From Paenalcaligenes sp050487225 (GTDB lineage Bacteria; Pseudomonadota; Gammaproteobacteria; Burkholderiales; Burkholderiaceae_B): DNA of 64,000 bases. Every line of letters starts with the position of its first letter. The first letter of the stretch is position 1. The stretch spans positions 496,001 to 560,000 of the forward strand of contig NZ_JBKQGY010000001.1 in assembly GCF_050487225.1 (NCBI RefSeq). The letters run 5' to 3'. A program made the translations under genes and the position numbers. Of this stretch, positions 16,049 through 25,349 are shown in pieces. The notes below the pieces were generated by a model, which worked only from the letters and a program-made list of their open reading frames with translations, was not told where the DNA came from and made no database searches.

Positions 16049-16080
16049 CTTGTACCATTGATGCTTTACCGTTGCCTGCC

Positions 16081-16116
16081 AAAGCCTCAATAGCGTTTAT
16101 TGGGGCTTTTGGTTGT
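16081..16116 (+). terminator. Weak terminator after dctA
   Basis: AAAGCCTCAATA pairs with TATTGGGGCTTT with one T-G wobble, followed by a short T run. It is the only hairpin downstream of the transporter gene. Confidence 0.5.
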
Positions 16117-16261
16117 ACGGATTCCTGTAAGGCCTAGGCGTGATTTCAAGCGTGTTACTCGTTGATGCGCGACAATAATCCTGTAGTAGCGCTGAAATGT
16201 GCCAGAGGTTCATTCACGCGTTAGAAACGAGCTAGGTAAATAGGCGTATCACGGAGCATTT

Positions 16262-16777
16262 ATGGCACGAAATATAGAAATCAAAGCACATATAGACAGT
16301 ATTGTCGGTGTGCTGCCCAAGGCATTAGCAGTGGCGACGGCGTCCCCCGTGGAAATACAGCAAGACGATACTTTCTTTCAGTGCACAAATGGGCGATTGA
16401 AGTTACGGGCGTTTGATGAACACCGTGGCGAGCTAATTTTCTATAGCCGCCCAGATCAAGCTGGCCCTAAAACCTCGTTTTACCTGATTAGCCAAAGCGA
16501 TCAGCCTCAGCAATTGCGAGACGTATTGGCGGCAGCTCATGGTGTGGTTGGCCGGGTGATCAAACATCGCACCTTGGTTATGGCAGGGCGTACGCGTATT
16601 CACCTAGATCGAGTGCAAGGTTTGGGCGAGTTTGTAGAGCTTGAAGTGGTGTTAGACGATGATGAGGACACGGCGGTAGGGATTGCCGAGGCACATGCGT
16701 TGATGCAGCAGTTAGGGGTAGGTACTGATCAACTGATTGACACGGCTTATGTGGATTTACTGCGCGCCTCAACCTGA
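16262..16777 (+). CDS. CYTH-domain protein (class IV adenylate cyclase / triphosphatase-like)
   Basis: A 171-residue single CYTH domain. It opens with RNIEIKAH, the variant ExExK strand of this subgroup, followed by QDDTFF, GRLKLRAF, and the acidic-basic pairs of the triphosphate tunnel (HRTLVMAGRTRIHLDRVQGLGEFVELEVVL). Family members hydrolyse triphosphates or cyclise ATP; which applies here is open. Confidence 0.85.
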   Translation: MARNIEIKAHIDSIVGVLPKALAVATASPVEIQQDDTFFQCTNGRLKLRAFDEHRGELIFYSRPDQAGPKTSFYLISQSDQPQQLRDVLAAAHGVVGRVIKHRTLVMAGRTRIHLDRVQGLGEFVELEVVLDDDEDTAVGIAEAHALMQQLGVGTDQLIDTAYVDLLRAST

Positions 16778-16849
16778 TCACAGAGACTAGGTAGCATCAG
16801 TGGGCATGGGTAAAATAGGGCACAGCTACTTTTAAGGTTGCGTCGGACT

Positions 16850-17173
16850 ATGGCTACCTCTGCAGAGATCATTAATTTTTTGCTAGACCAACTTTCTACG
16901 GTTCATCAGCTCAGCACGCGACGCATGTTTGGTGAGTATTGCGTGTATGTGGCGGGTAAGCCTGTAGGCTTTGTGTGCAATGATCAGTTGTACCTCAAAA
17001 TCACACCAGCAGGCCGGGCCTTCGCGCCAGGCTTAACGGAGGGCTTTCCTTATCCCGGTGCCAAAGCGTACTTGCTGGTGACCGCAGACCGCTGGGAAGA
17101 CCGAGAGTGGCTGGTAGAGCTAGTCTTGGTGACGGACAGCGATTTGCCAGCTGCAAAGCCTCGCAAGAAATAA
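16850..17173 (+). CDS. TfoX/Sxy N-terminal domain protein
   Basis: A 107-residue protein consisting of only the TfoX N-terminal domain (STRRMFGEYCVYVAGKPVGF, QLYLKITPAGR, PYPGAKAYL). Full TfoX/Sxy competence activators have a second domain that is missing. I chose the ATG at 16850; a TTG at 16838 is in frame. Single-domain versions are widespread and of unknown role. Confidence 0.88.
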   Translation: MATSAEIINFLLDQLSTVHQLSTRRMFGEYCVYVAGKPVGFVCNDQLYLKITPAGRAFAPGLTEGFPYPGAKAYLLVTADRWEDREWLVELVLVTDSDLPAAKPRKK

Positions 17174-17193
17174 AGCGCTACTGGCTACACCTT

Positions 17194-18096
17194 TTACGAT
17201 GAGGCGAGCTCAGGCCTAGCACCTAGGTGCGCTACTAGGCTTTGCATGGGAGCACTGAGTTGAGCCCATTCGCGATAGCACACACAGAGTTGCCTACGTG
17301 CCCAACTGTCCGTTAGCGTTAGTTTTTTGTAGGCATAACGACGTTGAAGGCGGGTAGCGATGGTTTTGGGCACAATGGCTATGCCTATCCCGTGTTGGAC
17401 CATTTCGCCTATGCCCTCAAAAGTCTTCATCTGTATGCGTGATTGCAGCACATGGCCTAGCGCTTGAGCTTGTGCTTCTAGGTGGTCTTGCAGCGCATTA
17501 CCTGAGGGTAAACCAATAAAGTTTTCATGTAGCAGTTGGGCAAAAGAGAGTGTGGATTCTGTTGCCAGCCGGTGCGTGGGTGGCACGATAGCCAGTAAGT
17601 GATCTGATGCAACAGGCTGTAGGTGTAAGTGGGGTGCGGTGACAGCATCAGAGATAACGCCAGCTTCTGCAATGCCAGCCGTAATACTGTGAACGATTTC
17701 GGCGCTGGTACGCTCTCGTAGGTCTATGCGCAGTTGCGGGCGTGTGCTGAGCCAACTGGCAATCCTAGGCGGTAAAAAGTAGGACAATGCCGCCGTGTTG
17801 GCATAGAGTGTGAGCGAGCCTTTGGTGCCGAGAGCAAAGTCACGTAGTTCGCCTTTAAGCAGTGTCTGTTGTTGCAGTATTACGCGAGCGTGATGGGCTA
17901 AGGCATCTCCGGCCTCTGTCGTTATTACGCCCCGTGCCTGACGTATGAGTAGCGGCACGCCAGCGTCGTCTTCAATTTTGCGTATACGCTCGCTGGCAGA
18001 GGCTAAGGCTAAATGCGCACGCACAGCGCCTTGGGTAATACTACCCGCCTCAACCACACATAAGAAAAGCTGTAGATCAGTCAAATCAAGACGCAT
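17194..18096 (-). CDS. LysR-family transcriptional regulator
   Basis: A 300-residue regulator. The winged HTH covers residues 3-62 (LQLFLCVVEAGSITQGAVRA, ERIRKIEDDAGVPLLIRQ), followed by a periplasmic-binding-protein-like effector domain. It is divergent from a TauE/SafE-type exporter; a palindrome lies between them. Confidence 0.92.
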   Translation of the reverse strand: MRLDLTDLQLFLCVVEAGSITQGAVRAHLALASASERIRKIEDDAGVPLLIRQARGVITTEAGDALAHHARVILQQQTLLKGELRDFALGTKGSLTLYANTAALSYFLPPRIASWLSTRPQLRIDLRERTSAEIVHSITAGIAEAGVISDAVTAPHLHLQPVASDHLLAIVPPTHRLATESTLSFAQLLHENFIGLPSGNALQDHLEAQAQALGHVLQSRIQMKTFEGIGEMVQHGIGIAIVPKTIATRLQRRYAYKKLTLTDSWARRQLCVCYREWAQLSAPMQSLVAHLGARPELASS

Positions 18097-18113
18097 AATT
18101 CTGCTCGCTTATA

Positions 18114-18130
18114 CTTCGGTTTTTCCGAAG
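18114..18130. promoter_or_regulatory. Palindrome between LysR gene and TauE gene
   Basis: CTTCGG (18114-18119) and CCGAAG (18125-18130) are perfect inverted arms around TTTTT. It sits 18 bases before the LysR start, a position usual for an autoregulatory LysR site. It could alternatively be a transcribed stem-loop. Confidence 0.45.
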
Positions 18131-18185
18131 GGTTGAGTCCTAAAACCTCATTGTGCATCAGCGGCGTCAGCGCTTCAATAAGCGC

Positions 18186-18932
18186 ATGACTACAGAACTT
18201 TATTTTTATTTACTGCTGACGGCGACCTTCTTCTTTGCTGGTATGGTGAAGGGCGTAACCGGCATGGGGCTACCTACAGTAGCAATGGGCGTATTAGGCA
18301 CTACGATGCCAGCATCAATGGCGGCAGCAATGCTAGTACTGCCATCTTTTATCACCAACGTGTGGCAGTTGTTGGCGGGGCCTGCGATAGCGAAGTTATG
18401 GCGTCGTTTGTGGCCGTTGTTGTTGACTATTTGCGTGGGAACGGTAGGTGGAACCGTGCTGTTAGTGCATGTAAACCCATTGTGGTCAGGGTTTGCATTA
18501 GGTGTGGCGTTAATCGTGTATGCGGTGTATGCCTTGGTCGCGCCCGTGTTTTTCGTGCCTACCAAGGCAGAGCGCTGGGCTTCGCCGCTAGTGGGTGTGT
18601 TAACCGGGATCATCACCGGAGCAACCGGTGTTTTTGTCATGCCAGCAGTACCCTATATCAGTGCCTTAAATCTGAGCAAAGACGAATTAGTGCAAGCACT
18701 GGGACTATCTTTTACGGTGTCTACCGTGGCGCTGGCTGTGGGGTTGTTCGTGCATGGAGCGTTTAGAGTAGAGCAACTGGGGTTATCTACGTGGGCGGTA
18801 GTTCCAGCATTAATGGGTATGTGGTTGGGCGCGCGCGTTCGAGCGAGGATTAGCCCCAAACGTTTCAAACAGTGCTTCTTGGTGTTTTTGGTTGTGTTAG
18901 GAGGTGAGCTTGCCTCGCAACCTTTTTTCTAG
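18186..18932 (+). CDS. TauE/SafE-family membrane transporter
   Basis: A 248-residue protein with about eight hydrophobic helices and the family repeat motif (FFAGMVKGVTGMGLPTVAMG near the N-terminus, GVLTGIITGATGVFVMPAVP in the second half). Family members export sulfite or sulfonates or take up organic anions. I chose the ATG at 18186; an earlier in-frame start would add 11 basic residues before the first helix. It is divergent from a LysR regulator. Confidence 0.88.
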   Translation: MTTELYFYLLLTATFFFAGMVKGVTGMGLPTVAMGVLGTTMPASMAAAMLVLPSFITNVWQLLAGPAIAKLWRRLWPLLLTICVGTVGGTVLLVHVNPLWSGFALGVALIVYAVYALVAPVFFVPTKAERWASPLVGVLTGIITGATGVFVMPAVPYISALNLSKDELVQALGLSFTVSTVALAVGLFVHGAFRVEQLGLSTWAVVPALMGMWLGARVRARISPKRFKQCFLVFLVVLGGELASQPFF

Positions 18933-18934
18933 CC

Positions 18935-19752
18935 TCATAAGCCTAGCTTTTTAAGCAAACAGTCTGCCACCATCACATCTAAATGCGCGCCACCCCCATT
19001 TTTGAATACGCTAATGTCGTGCTCAGCACGTAGGCCGCTTGGGTGGGCAACCATATCGTACAGATCGCCTCGTAAGTGCGTTGCAGTAATGGCACCGGAA
19101 GCAATAGGTGCTGCAATCTCGCCTATGTGATGCGTGGTGGCGTGGCTGTCTACGTATAAAACAGAGGCTGCAATGAGCGCATCGTCTGCCTCATGCATCG
19201 TAGCAGTAAAAGCCCCCACCAAATCAATGTGTGTACCTGGACGTATCCATTCCCCGCGCAGGATTGGACTTTGCGCTTGAGTGGCACTCGCTAAGGCTGC
19301 GGGTAAATCAGTTACGGCGTGAACAGCGATATCCATACCAGCCAATTGATTGCAGAGCATGTGCGCTTTTTCTATGCGTCTAGCCCAGATAGATATTTTT
19401 TCTAAGCAGGGAACAGCGCACAGTAAGCACGCGCCAGATTTCTTGCCACAACGCCTGCACCCACAATCACCAGATGTTTGCTGTCAGGGCGTGCTAGTAA
19501 GGTGGCGCCCAGCACCGTGGGTGTTGGGTAAACCATGTGCTGCATTGTGATTAAACACACTCTCAGTTTTGATGCCAAAGCCTTACCTTCTATACGTGCG
19601 GCGCGTGTCATCAACATACCATTTTCAGGTCCAAACAACAGATCGTGCATGTCTGCTTTAGGTAGCAAGTGGCCTTGGCGTAATGCGTCCACGGCCTCTG
19701 GCCAACTGAGTACAGATTTGGCGTCTTCGTAGCATAAGTAGGTTGCGGGCAT
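18935..19752 (-). pseudogene. Ornithine cyclodeaminase family gene, frameshifted and internally deleted
   Basis: The 5' part (19402-19752, 116 codons) encodes MPATYLCYEDAKSVLSW up to the Rossmann motif LVIVGAGVVARNLARAY and ALFP. The 3' part (18935 to about 19400) continues in another frame as LEKISIWARRIEKAH through HIGEIAAP and the C-terminus. Restoring one missing base near 19405-19412 joins them. The segment between LASKLRV and TVLGATLLARPDSK appears about 40-50 residues shorter than in the family, where the substrate site and the LTxxRTAA motif should be. Two lesions argue for real decay rather than a sequencing error. The intact family includes ornithine cyclodeaminase and pyrroline-2-carboxylate reductases. 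Confidence 0.8.
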
Positions 19753-19976
19753 GTTAGTGAAGGTCCAGAGAAAAGTGCACGGCTATTGGCGATGTTGTGC
19801 ACGAAAAAGAAGCCGAACTAAGCGGTGCAGCATAAACGCTCGTCCATAGTAATCGCAAAGAGGGTTTACACGTAGACGTAAAGACATCCTAAATTCTGTC
19901 ATTTTCCTGCTATCGACAAAGGTGCACGTCGAGAAATACTAGAGCCAATTCATAAAGCAGAAAAAGGATAACGTTT

Positions 19977-21377
19977 ATGTACAGAGGGTTCTGGTATGCG
20001 GAGGCATTGGATCAGGAAAGCGCGTTGGCACCGAGCTTGAGGGGGGCTATAGAGGCGGATGTATGCATTATCGGGGGAGGCTTTTTTGGTTTATGGTCTG
20101 CCATACGCTTAAAGCAGGCGAACCCAGACATGAATGTTGCTGTGATAGAGCGTGATCGTTGTGGCTCAGGGGCAAGCGGTCGTAATGGAGGCATTGCTAC
20201 AAACTGGTGGGCGAAGTACTTGTCGTTGATGCAAATCTGCGGTGAGCAGGAGGCCAGACGAGTATGCGAGGCAGCAGAGTCTGCCATTGATGAAATAGGC
20301 AGCTTTTGTGACGAACATGGTATTGATGCCGAGTTTCGCAAAGATGGATGGTTGTGGACCGCCAGTAACCAAACCCAGATGGACTCGTGGGAGCTGCTAA
20401 CCCTTGAGTTGGAAAAGCACGGGTTGAATCCGTTTCAGCTAGTGTCGCCTGATGAGGTTAGGCAACGTACCGGTTCCCCACGAGTGCTTGGGGGGATTTT
20501 TGACCCCAATGCCGCAACCGTACAGCCCGCAAAATTAGCACGCGGTTTACGAGCCGTCGCTATCAAGCTAGGCGTACAAGTGTTCGAGCACACTCCACTA
20601 ACAAAACTGGAACGATCTGAGCTTCCTGTCGTGCACACGCCAGAAGGCAGCATTCGAGCCAAGAAAGTCGTGGTGGCAATGAATGCATGGGGGGCGCAGT
20701 TCCCCGAGTTACGACGCATGATTACGCTCATGTCCAGCGATATGGTGGCCACAGCACCTGTGCCTGAGCGTTTGAAAGCCATAGGGTTAGACAGTGGCGT
20801 AGCCATTACAGACTCCCGTACGTTGTTGAACTATTGGCGTAACACCACCAAAGGACGCATCGTATTTGGTAAGCCTTTAGGGCAGTTTGGTTTTGCCGGT
20901 GATATAGAAACCATTTACGACAAGCCTAGCCCTGCTGCTGACAAAGTAGAGCAGGAGATGCGTAGCTTCTACCCGCAGTTAAATGATGTGCCTGTAGTCA
21001 GTAACTGGACTGGCCCCATAGATAGAACGATAAAAGGGCTACCTAATTTTGGCCGTTTGGGTGGTCACCAGAATATCTTTTTTGGGATTGGTTTTTCAGG
21101 TAATGGGGTGGGAACGACAGTCTTTGCCAGCCGCATTATTAAGTCGTTGGTAGAGGGTGTTAACGATGAGTGGGCAAATTGCGGCTTAGTTGATCAAGAG
21201 ATCAAACTGTTTCCCCCCGAGCCTTTTAGCTATCTAGGTGCACATGTGGTGCGTAATGCGCTGGTGAAAAAAGAGCGCTATGAGGACATGAATAAACAAG
21301 CAGGTTGGTTGACACAAAAGCTGGCAGCGTTGGCTCCGGCTGGTTATGTGCCGCAACTCAACGACGTTAAAGAATAG
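19977..21377 (+). CDS. FAD-dependent amine/amino-acid oxidoreductase (DAO family)
   Basis: A 466-residue cytoplasmic flavoenzyme. The N-terminal Rossmann motif is VCIIGGGFFGLWSAIRL at about residues 30-46, then GSGASGRNGG. The C-terminal FAD/substrate part contains NIFFGIGFSGNGVGTT. It resembles gamma-glutamylputrescine oxidase (PuuB)-type and sarcosine-type enzymes, which oxidise secondary amines; the substrate is unknown. AAGGA precedes the ATG. It heads a run of catabolic genes, with the next gene nine bases downstream. Confidence 0.88.
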   Translation: MYRGFWYAEALDQESALAPSLRGAIEADVCIIGGGFFGLWSAIRLKQANPDMNVAVIERDRCGSGASGRNGGIATNWWAKYLSLMQICGEQEARRVCEAAESAIDEIGSFCDEHGIDAEFRKDGWLWTASNQTQMDSWELLTLELEKHGLNPFQLVSPDEVRQRTGSPRVLGGIFDPNAATVQPAKLARGLRAVAIKLGVQVFEHTPLTKLERSELPVVHTPEGSIRAKKVVVAMNAWGAQFPELRRMITLMSSDMVATAPVPERLKAIGLDSGVAITDSRTLLNYWRNTTKGRIVFGKPLGQFGFAGDIETIYDKPSPAADKVEQEMRSFYPQLNDVPVVSNWTGPIDRTIKGLPNFGRLGGHQNIFFGIGFSGNGVGTTVFASRIIKSLVEGVNDEWANCGLVDQEIKLFPPEPFSYLGAHVVRNALVKKERYEDMNKQAGWLTQKLAALAPAGYVPQLNDVKE

Positions 21378-21386
21378 AGAGTTGCC

Positions 21387-22349
21387 ATGACACACCATAT
21401 TGTTTTCTTAGATTACGAAGGTATAGGGCCTGCGGTCAGTATTAATAGACCTGAGTTTCCTCATACATGGACCAACTATGCGTATACCGCCCCAGATCAG
21501 GTGGTTGAGCGCTTAAAGGATGCCACGATTGCAGTGACCTGCAGTTTGCCGTTACGCCAAGAACAGTTAGAGCAGCTGCCTAATCTGCAAATGATTTCTA
21601 TGGCGTTAACCGGGGTGGATATTGTCGATGTGGCGTATTGCCAAGAACGCGGTTTACGCGTAGCAAACGTGCCTGGCTATGCCGAGAACACAGTGGCAGA
21701 ACATACCTTGTCGCTGATTTTTGCACTATTGCGTCGCACGGGGAATTACCACCAGTTGATGCGCGACATACACGAGGGCAAGGCTGCGCTACAAAACTTA
21801 TACCTGAATTACAGGGTGAGGGATCTGCGTGGGCTACAGCTGGGCATCATTGGTAATGGGCCTATTGCTCATCGACTGAAGCAGATCGCTGAAGGTGTAG
21901 GCATGCAGGTGAAACTGCATGACAGAAACGGTAAGTACCAAGGCAACGAGTATGTTCCGTTAACTCAGTTACTCAAAACCAGCGATGTGCTGGCGATTTG
22001 CTGTCCGTTAACGTCGGAAACCTATCATCTGATTGGTGCAACTGAGCTTACCCTGATGAAAAAAGACGCATTGCTGATTAATACAGGGCGTGGTGGGGTG
22101 ATTAATGAGCCTGCCATGATTAGCGCCTTACAAGAAAACCGTTTGGGGGGAGTCGCTTTGGATGTGGTGGAGCACGAGCCTATACAACTGGATAACCCTA
22201 TTTTTCAGCTTATTCACCATCCTAATTTTATGCTCACCCCGCATGTGGCATGGAGCAGCGAGAACGCCATGCAAACATTAATGGATAAAGCGATTGCCAA
22301 CATCGTCGAGTTTGTGGGCAGCGAAAATAACGTTCACATGGAAAACTAG
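21387..22349 (+). CDS. D-isomer-specific 2-hydroxyacid dehydrogenase (NAD-dependent)
   Basis: A 320-residue enzyme interconverting 2-oxo acids and D-2-hydroxy acids. The catalytic triad is R235 (NTGRGGVIN), E264 (VVEHEP) and H286 (TPHVAW). The nucleotide motif GIIGNGPIAHRL has Ala where the third Gly of GxGxxG is common. It lies between two flavoenzyme genes and ends one base before the next start, so translation is probably coupled. Confidence 0.9.
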   Translation: MTHHIVFLDYEGIGPAVSINRPEFPHTWTNYAYTAPDQVVERLKDATIAVTCSLPLRQEQLEQLPNLQMISMALTGVDIVDVAYCQERGLRVANVPGYAENTVAEHTLSLIFALLRRTGNYHQLMRDIHEGKAALQNLYLNYRVRDLRGLQLGIIGNGPIAHRLKQIAEGVGMQVKLHDRNGKYQGNEYVPLTQLLKTSDVLAICCPLTSETYHLIGATELTLMKKDALLINTGRGGVINEPAMISALQENRLGGVALDVVEHEPIQLDNPIFQLIHHPNFMLTPHVAWSSENAMQTLMDKAIANIVEFVGSENNVHMEN

Positions 22350-22350
22350 T

Positions 22351-23742
22351 ATGCAAAGCGTAATAGAGCAGTTAGTCGCTATCGTGGGCGAGCATAGGGT
22401 AAAGATAGATGTAGATAGTCAGCAGGTGTTTGGTAAAGACCAAACCCGAGTATTTACGCCTAACCCTATGGCTGTTGTGTTCCCGGATAACACCGAAGAG
22501 GTGCAAAAAATAGTGCAACTGGCCAATCAGCAGCGCATCGCTATTGTGCCTTCTGGCGGGCGTACAGGGCTTTCGGGTGGGGCGGTAGCCATGAAGGGCG
22601 AAATAGTCCTGAGCCTAGAAAAAATGAATCGAGTTTTGGATTATTTGCCTGAGGACAGAGTGATACAGGTACAGGCTGGCATGGTCACAGAACAGTTGCA
22701 AACGATTGCCGAAGAAAAGGGGGGGTTTTACCCCGTTGATTTTGGTTCATCCGGCTCTAGCCAGATAGGGGGGAATATTGCAACCAATGCTGGTGGTATC
22801 AAGGTCATACGCTATGGCATGACCCGTAATTGGGTGTTGGGGCTAACAGTGGTTACGGGCAGTGGTGAGGTGCTACATATTAATAACGGCATGATGAAAA
22901 ATGCCACCGGCTATGCGTTGCAGCATTTGTTTATAGGCTCAGAGGGGACATTGGGGGTGATTACCGAAGCACATATGAAGCTAGAGCGTCAGCCGCAGAA
23001 TTTACAAGTGCTCGTCCTGGGCGTGCCCAACTTTGAGGCGGTGATGCCGGTCATGCGTGAATTCAGAGCACAAATAGATTTAACAGCTTTTGAGTTTTTT
23101 GATGCGAATGCGATGCAAAAAGTGGTGGATTGCGGTCATGTGAGCGCACCCTTTACGACGCAAGCGCCTTTCTATGTGTTGATCGAGTTTGAAAGCCCGC
23201 ATGAGGAAACCCTGAATCAAGCCATGCAGGTATTTGAAGCCTGCATGGAGAAAGGCTGGGTGCTGGATGGCGTATTAAGCCAGTCGCTAGAGCAGTTGAA
23301 AAATCTCTGGCGCTTGCGCGAAGACATCACGGAGTCTTTATCGGGGTATACCACCAACAAAAATGATATCTCGGTGCTGATTGGTCATGTCCCAGCATTC
23401 ATCAACGATATAGAGCAGTTTTTTGCTCAACATTATGCCGCCTTTGAAACCTGCTGGTTTGGACATATTGGTGACGGCAACCTGCATTTGAATGTGGTGA
23501 AGCCACAAGACATGCCCATCCCTGAGTTCTATGAGTTATGTAAAAGCATCAACCCTAAGATTTTCGAGCTAGTGGCGAAATATGGAGGATCAATCTCGGC
23601 AGAACATGGGGTAGGGCTCACTAAAAAACCATATTTAGCATACAGTCGTAGCCCAGTTGAGGTGGACTATATGAGGGGTATAAAACAGCTTTTTGACCCG
23701 CATGGGATTATGAATCCTGGCAAGATTTTCGACATAGCATAA
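22351..23742 (+). CDS. FAD-linked D-2-hydroxyacid oxidase/dehydrogenase (GlcD family)
   Basis: A 463-residue flavoenzyme with the PCMH FAD fold (PSGGRTGLSGGAV, GSSGSSQIGGNIATNAGG, GSEGTLGVIT) and the C-terminal oxidase domain (WFGHIGDGNLHLN and SAEHGVGLTKK, the metal/substrate motifs). Relatives oxidise D-lactate, glycolate or D-2-hydroxyglutarate. The single-subunit form fits the D-2-hydroxyglutarate/D-lactate group. The start at 22351 immediately follows the upstream stop; the same frame is open earlier without support. Confidence 0.9.
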   Translation: MQSVIEQLVAIVGEHRVKIDVDSQQVFGKDQTRVFTPNPMAVVFPDNTEEVQKIVQLANQQRIAIVPSGGRTGLSGGAVAMKGEIVLSLEKMNRVLDYLPEDRVIQVQAGMVTEQLQTIAEEKGGFYPVDFGSSGSSQIGGNIATNAGGIKVIRYGMTRNWVLGLTVVTGSGEVLHINNGMMKNATGYALQHLFIGSEGTLGVITEAHMKLERQPQNLQVLVLGVPNFEAVMPVMREFRAQIDLTAFEFFDANAMQKVVDCGHVSAPFTTQAPFYVLIEFESPHEETLNQAMQVFEACMEKGWVLDGVLSQSLEQLKNLWRLREDITESLSGYTTNKNDISVLIGHVPAFINDIEQFFAQHYAAFETCWFGHIGDGNLHLNVVKPQDMPIPEFYELCKSINPKIFELVAKYGGSISAEHGVGLTKKPYLAYSRSPVEVDYMRGIKQLFDPHGIMNPGKIFDIA

Positions 23743-23870
23743 CAACCTGAAACCCGCTTGTACCAAGCCGTGGAACACGGGCGACATTTTCTTCTGAAAA
23801 TAGTCCGTTTTCTTATATGGGCAATCTTGGATGAGGGTAAGAATGGCTATAACAATAGTGGGGAGACAAC

Positions 23871-25202
23871 ATGATAAGAATTACATCTACACCCGCAGAT
23901 GATAATGGTTGTGCGTGGTATCACTTAAGCCAGAAACGCGCTGTAAAACCAATGCTTACCGGTAAAGTGGAAGCGGATTGGGTGGTTGTGGGGGCAGGCT
24001 TTGCTGGGTTATCGGCAGCGCGACAGTTAGCGAACAACTTCCCCGATGACAGCATTGTGCTGGTAGAAGCGCAAGAGGTGGGTTTTGGAGCGTCGGGCCG
24101 AAACTCTGGTTTCCTAATTGACCTACCACATGACATCGGTGCTCCGGATTATATTGGTGACTTGAACACAGCTGGTATGTACCTGAAGCTAAACCGAGCG
24201 GCCCAAGAAATCCTAAAAGGCTTGGTGGCAGAGTTTTCCATTGATTGCAAAATGGATCCTATAGGCAAGTACCAGTCTGCGGTGGAGCAACGCGGTCTTG
24301 ACGTGTTGGCGGCCTATCAAAAAGGTTTGGATCGCTTAGGCACTGAGTATCACGTGATAGAAGAAAAAGACCTGCCAGAGCGCATTGGTACTTCATTTTA
24401 TAAACGTGCGCTCTTTACACCAGGGACTATCTTGGTGCAGCCCTCAGCCTTAGTAAAAGGGCTGGCCGAAAATCTACCCAAAAACGTGACGTTGTATGAG
24501 CATACGGTCATCACGGAGTTTGATAATGAAACACACCCTCATAAAGTCGTACTGCATACCGCTAATGGGGGCGTTATTGAGGCTAAAAAACTGGTCTTAA
24601 CCAACAATGCTTTTGCTGCTAAGTTTGGTTTTTATACTGGTAGATTACTGCCTATTTTTACATACTCCAGCATGACGCGAGTGCTGACAGAAGAAGAGGG
24701 CGAACGTTTGGGTGGCCAACGCACATGGGGCATTATTCCAGCTGATACCTTTGGGACTACGCTAAGACGCACACCGGATAATCGCCTGTTAGTACGCAAT
24801 AGTTTTAGCTACAACAGTGATGGCCGCAGCAAACCAGATCTACTTCCGAAAATCCGTCAGCGACACCGTCGATCCTTCGAGAACCGTTTTCCCATGTTGA
24901 GTAACACCGAGTTTGAGTACACATGGGGCGGGGCACTATGTATGTCCCGCAATGGCGAAGGCGTGTTTGGTCAGCTAGGCAAGAACGTATATGGTGCACT
25001 GTGCTGCAACGGATTAGGCACGACAAAAGGCACGATTACGGGGGCGTTGTTAGCCGATTGGTTGGCCGGCGAGCGCAATGACATGATCGACTTTTTGTTA
25101 GCATCGCCAGGGCCTAGCAGCACACCACCGGATCCCTTCTTAACGCTGGGTGTGAACATCAATTTGATGTATTCACAGCGTAGGGCAGGCATAGAGGCAT
25201 AG
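23871..25202 (+). CDS. Second FAD-dependent amine/amino-acid oxidoreductase (DAO family)
   Basis: A 443-residue flavoenzyme. Residues about 35-55 hold the Rossmann motif WVVVGAGFAGLSAARQLA, followed by GFGASGRNSGFL. The C-terminal part has GALCCNGLGTTKGTITGALLA. It belongs to the same broad family as the enzyme at 19977 but is clearly different, so the cluster may perform two successive amine oxidations or use two substrates. A ribosome site (GGGGAG) lies upstream of the ATG. Confidence 0.87.
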   Translation: MIRITSTPADDNGCAWYHLSQKRAVKPMLTGKVEADWVVVGAGFAGLSAARQLANNFPDDSIVLVEAQEVGFGASGRNSGFLIDLPHDIGAPDYIGDLNTAGMYLKLNRAAQEILKGLVAEFSIDCKMDPIGKYQSAVEQRGLDVLAAYQKGLDRLGTEYHVIEEKDLPERIGTSFYKRALFTPGTILVQPSALVKGLAENLPKNVTLYEHTVITEFDNETHPHKVVLHTANGGVIEAKKLVLTNNAFAAKFGFYTGRLLPIFTYSSMTRVLTEEEGERLGGQRTWGIIPADTFGTTLRRTPDNRLLVRNSFSYNSDGRSKPDLLPKIRQRHRRSFENRFPMLSNTEFEYTWGGALCMSRNGEGVFGQLGKNVYGALCCNGLGTTKGTITGALLADWLAGERNDMIDFLLASPGPSSTPPDPFLTLGVNINLMYSQRRAGIEA

Positions 25203-25223
25203 CTCATTTTTACTGATTACATT

Positions 25224-25240
25224 CCCCTTTCATAAAGGGG
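25224..25240. repeat. Small intercistronic stem-loop
   Basis: CCCCTTT (25224-25230) and AAAGGGG (25234-25240) form a 7-bp hairpin with a CAT loop just after the FAD oxidoreductase gene. There is no T-tract. It may stabilise or partly terminate the upstream message before the transporter gene. Confidence 0.45.
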
Positions 25241-25349
25241 ATAGGAGTCGTATTGCCAAAAATAAAGCATTCAGATGTGTAGCGAAGACTTCTTTTAAAA
25301 ATAACTCCCATTGATAAATACATAAATTAAATGTGGATGGAGGCAATTC

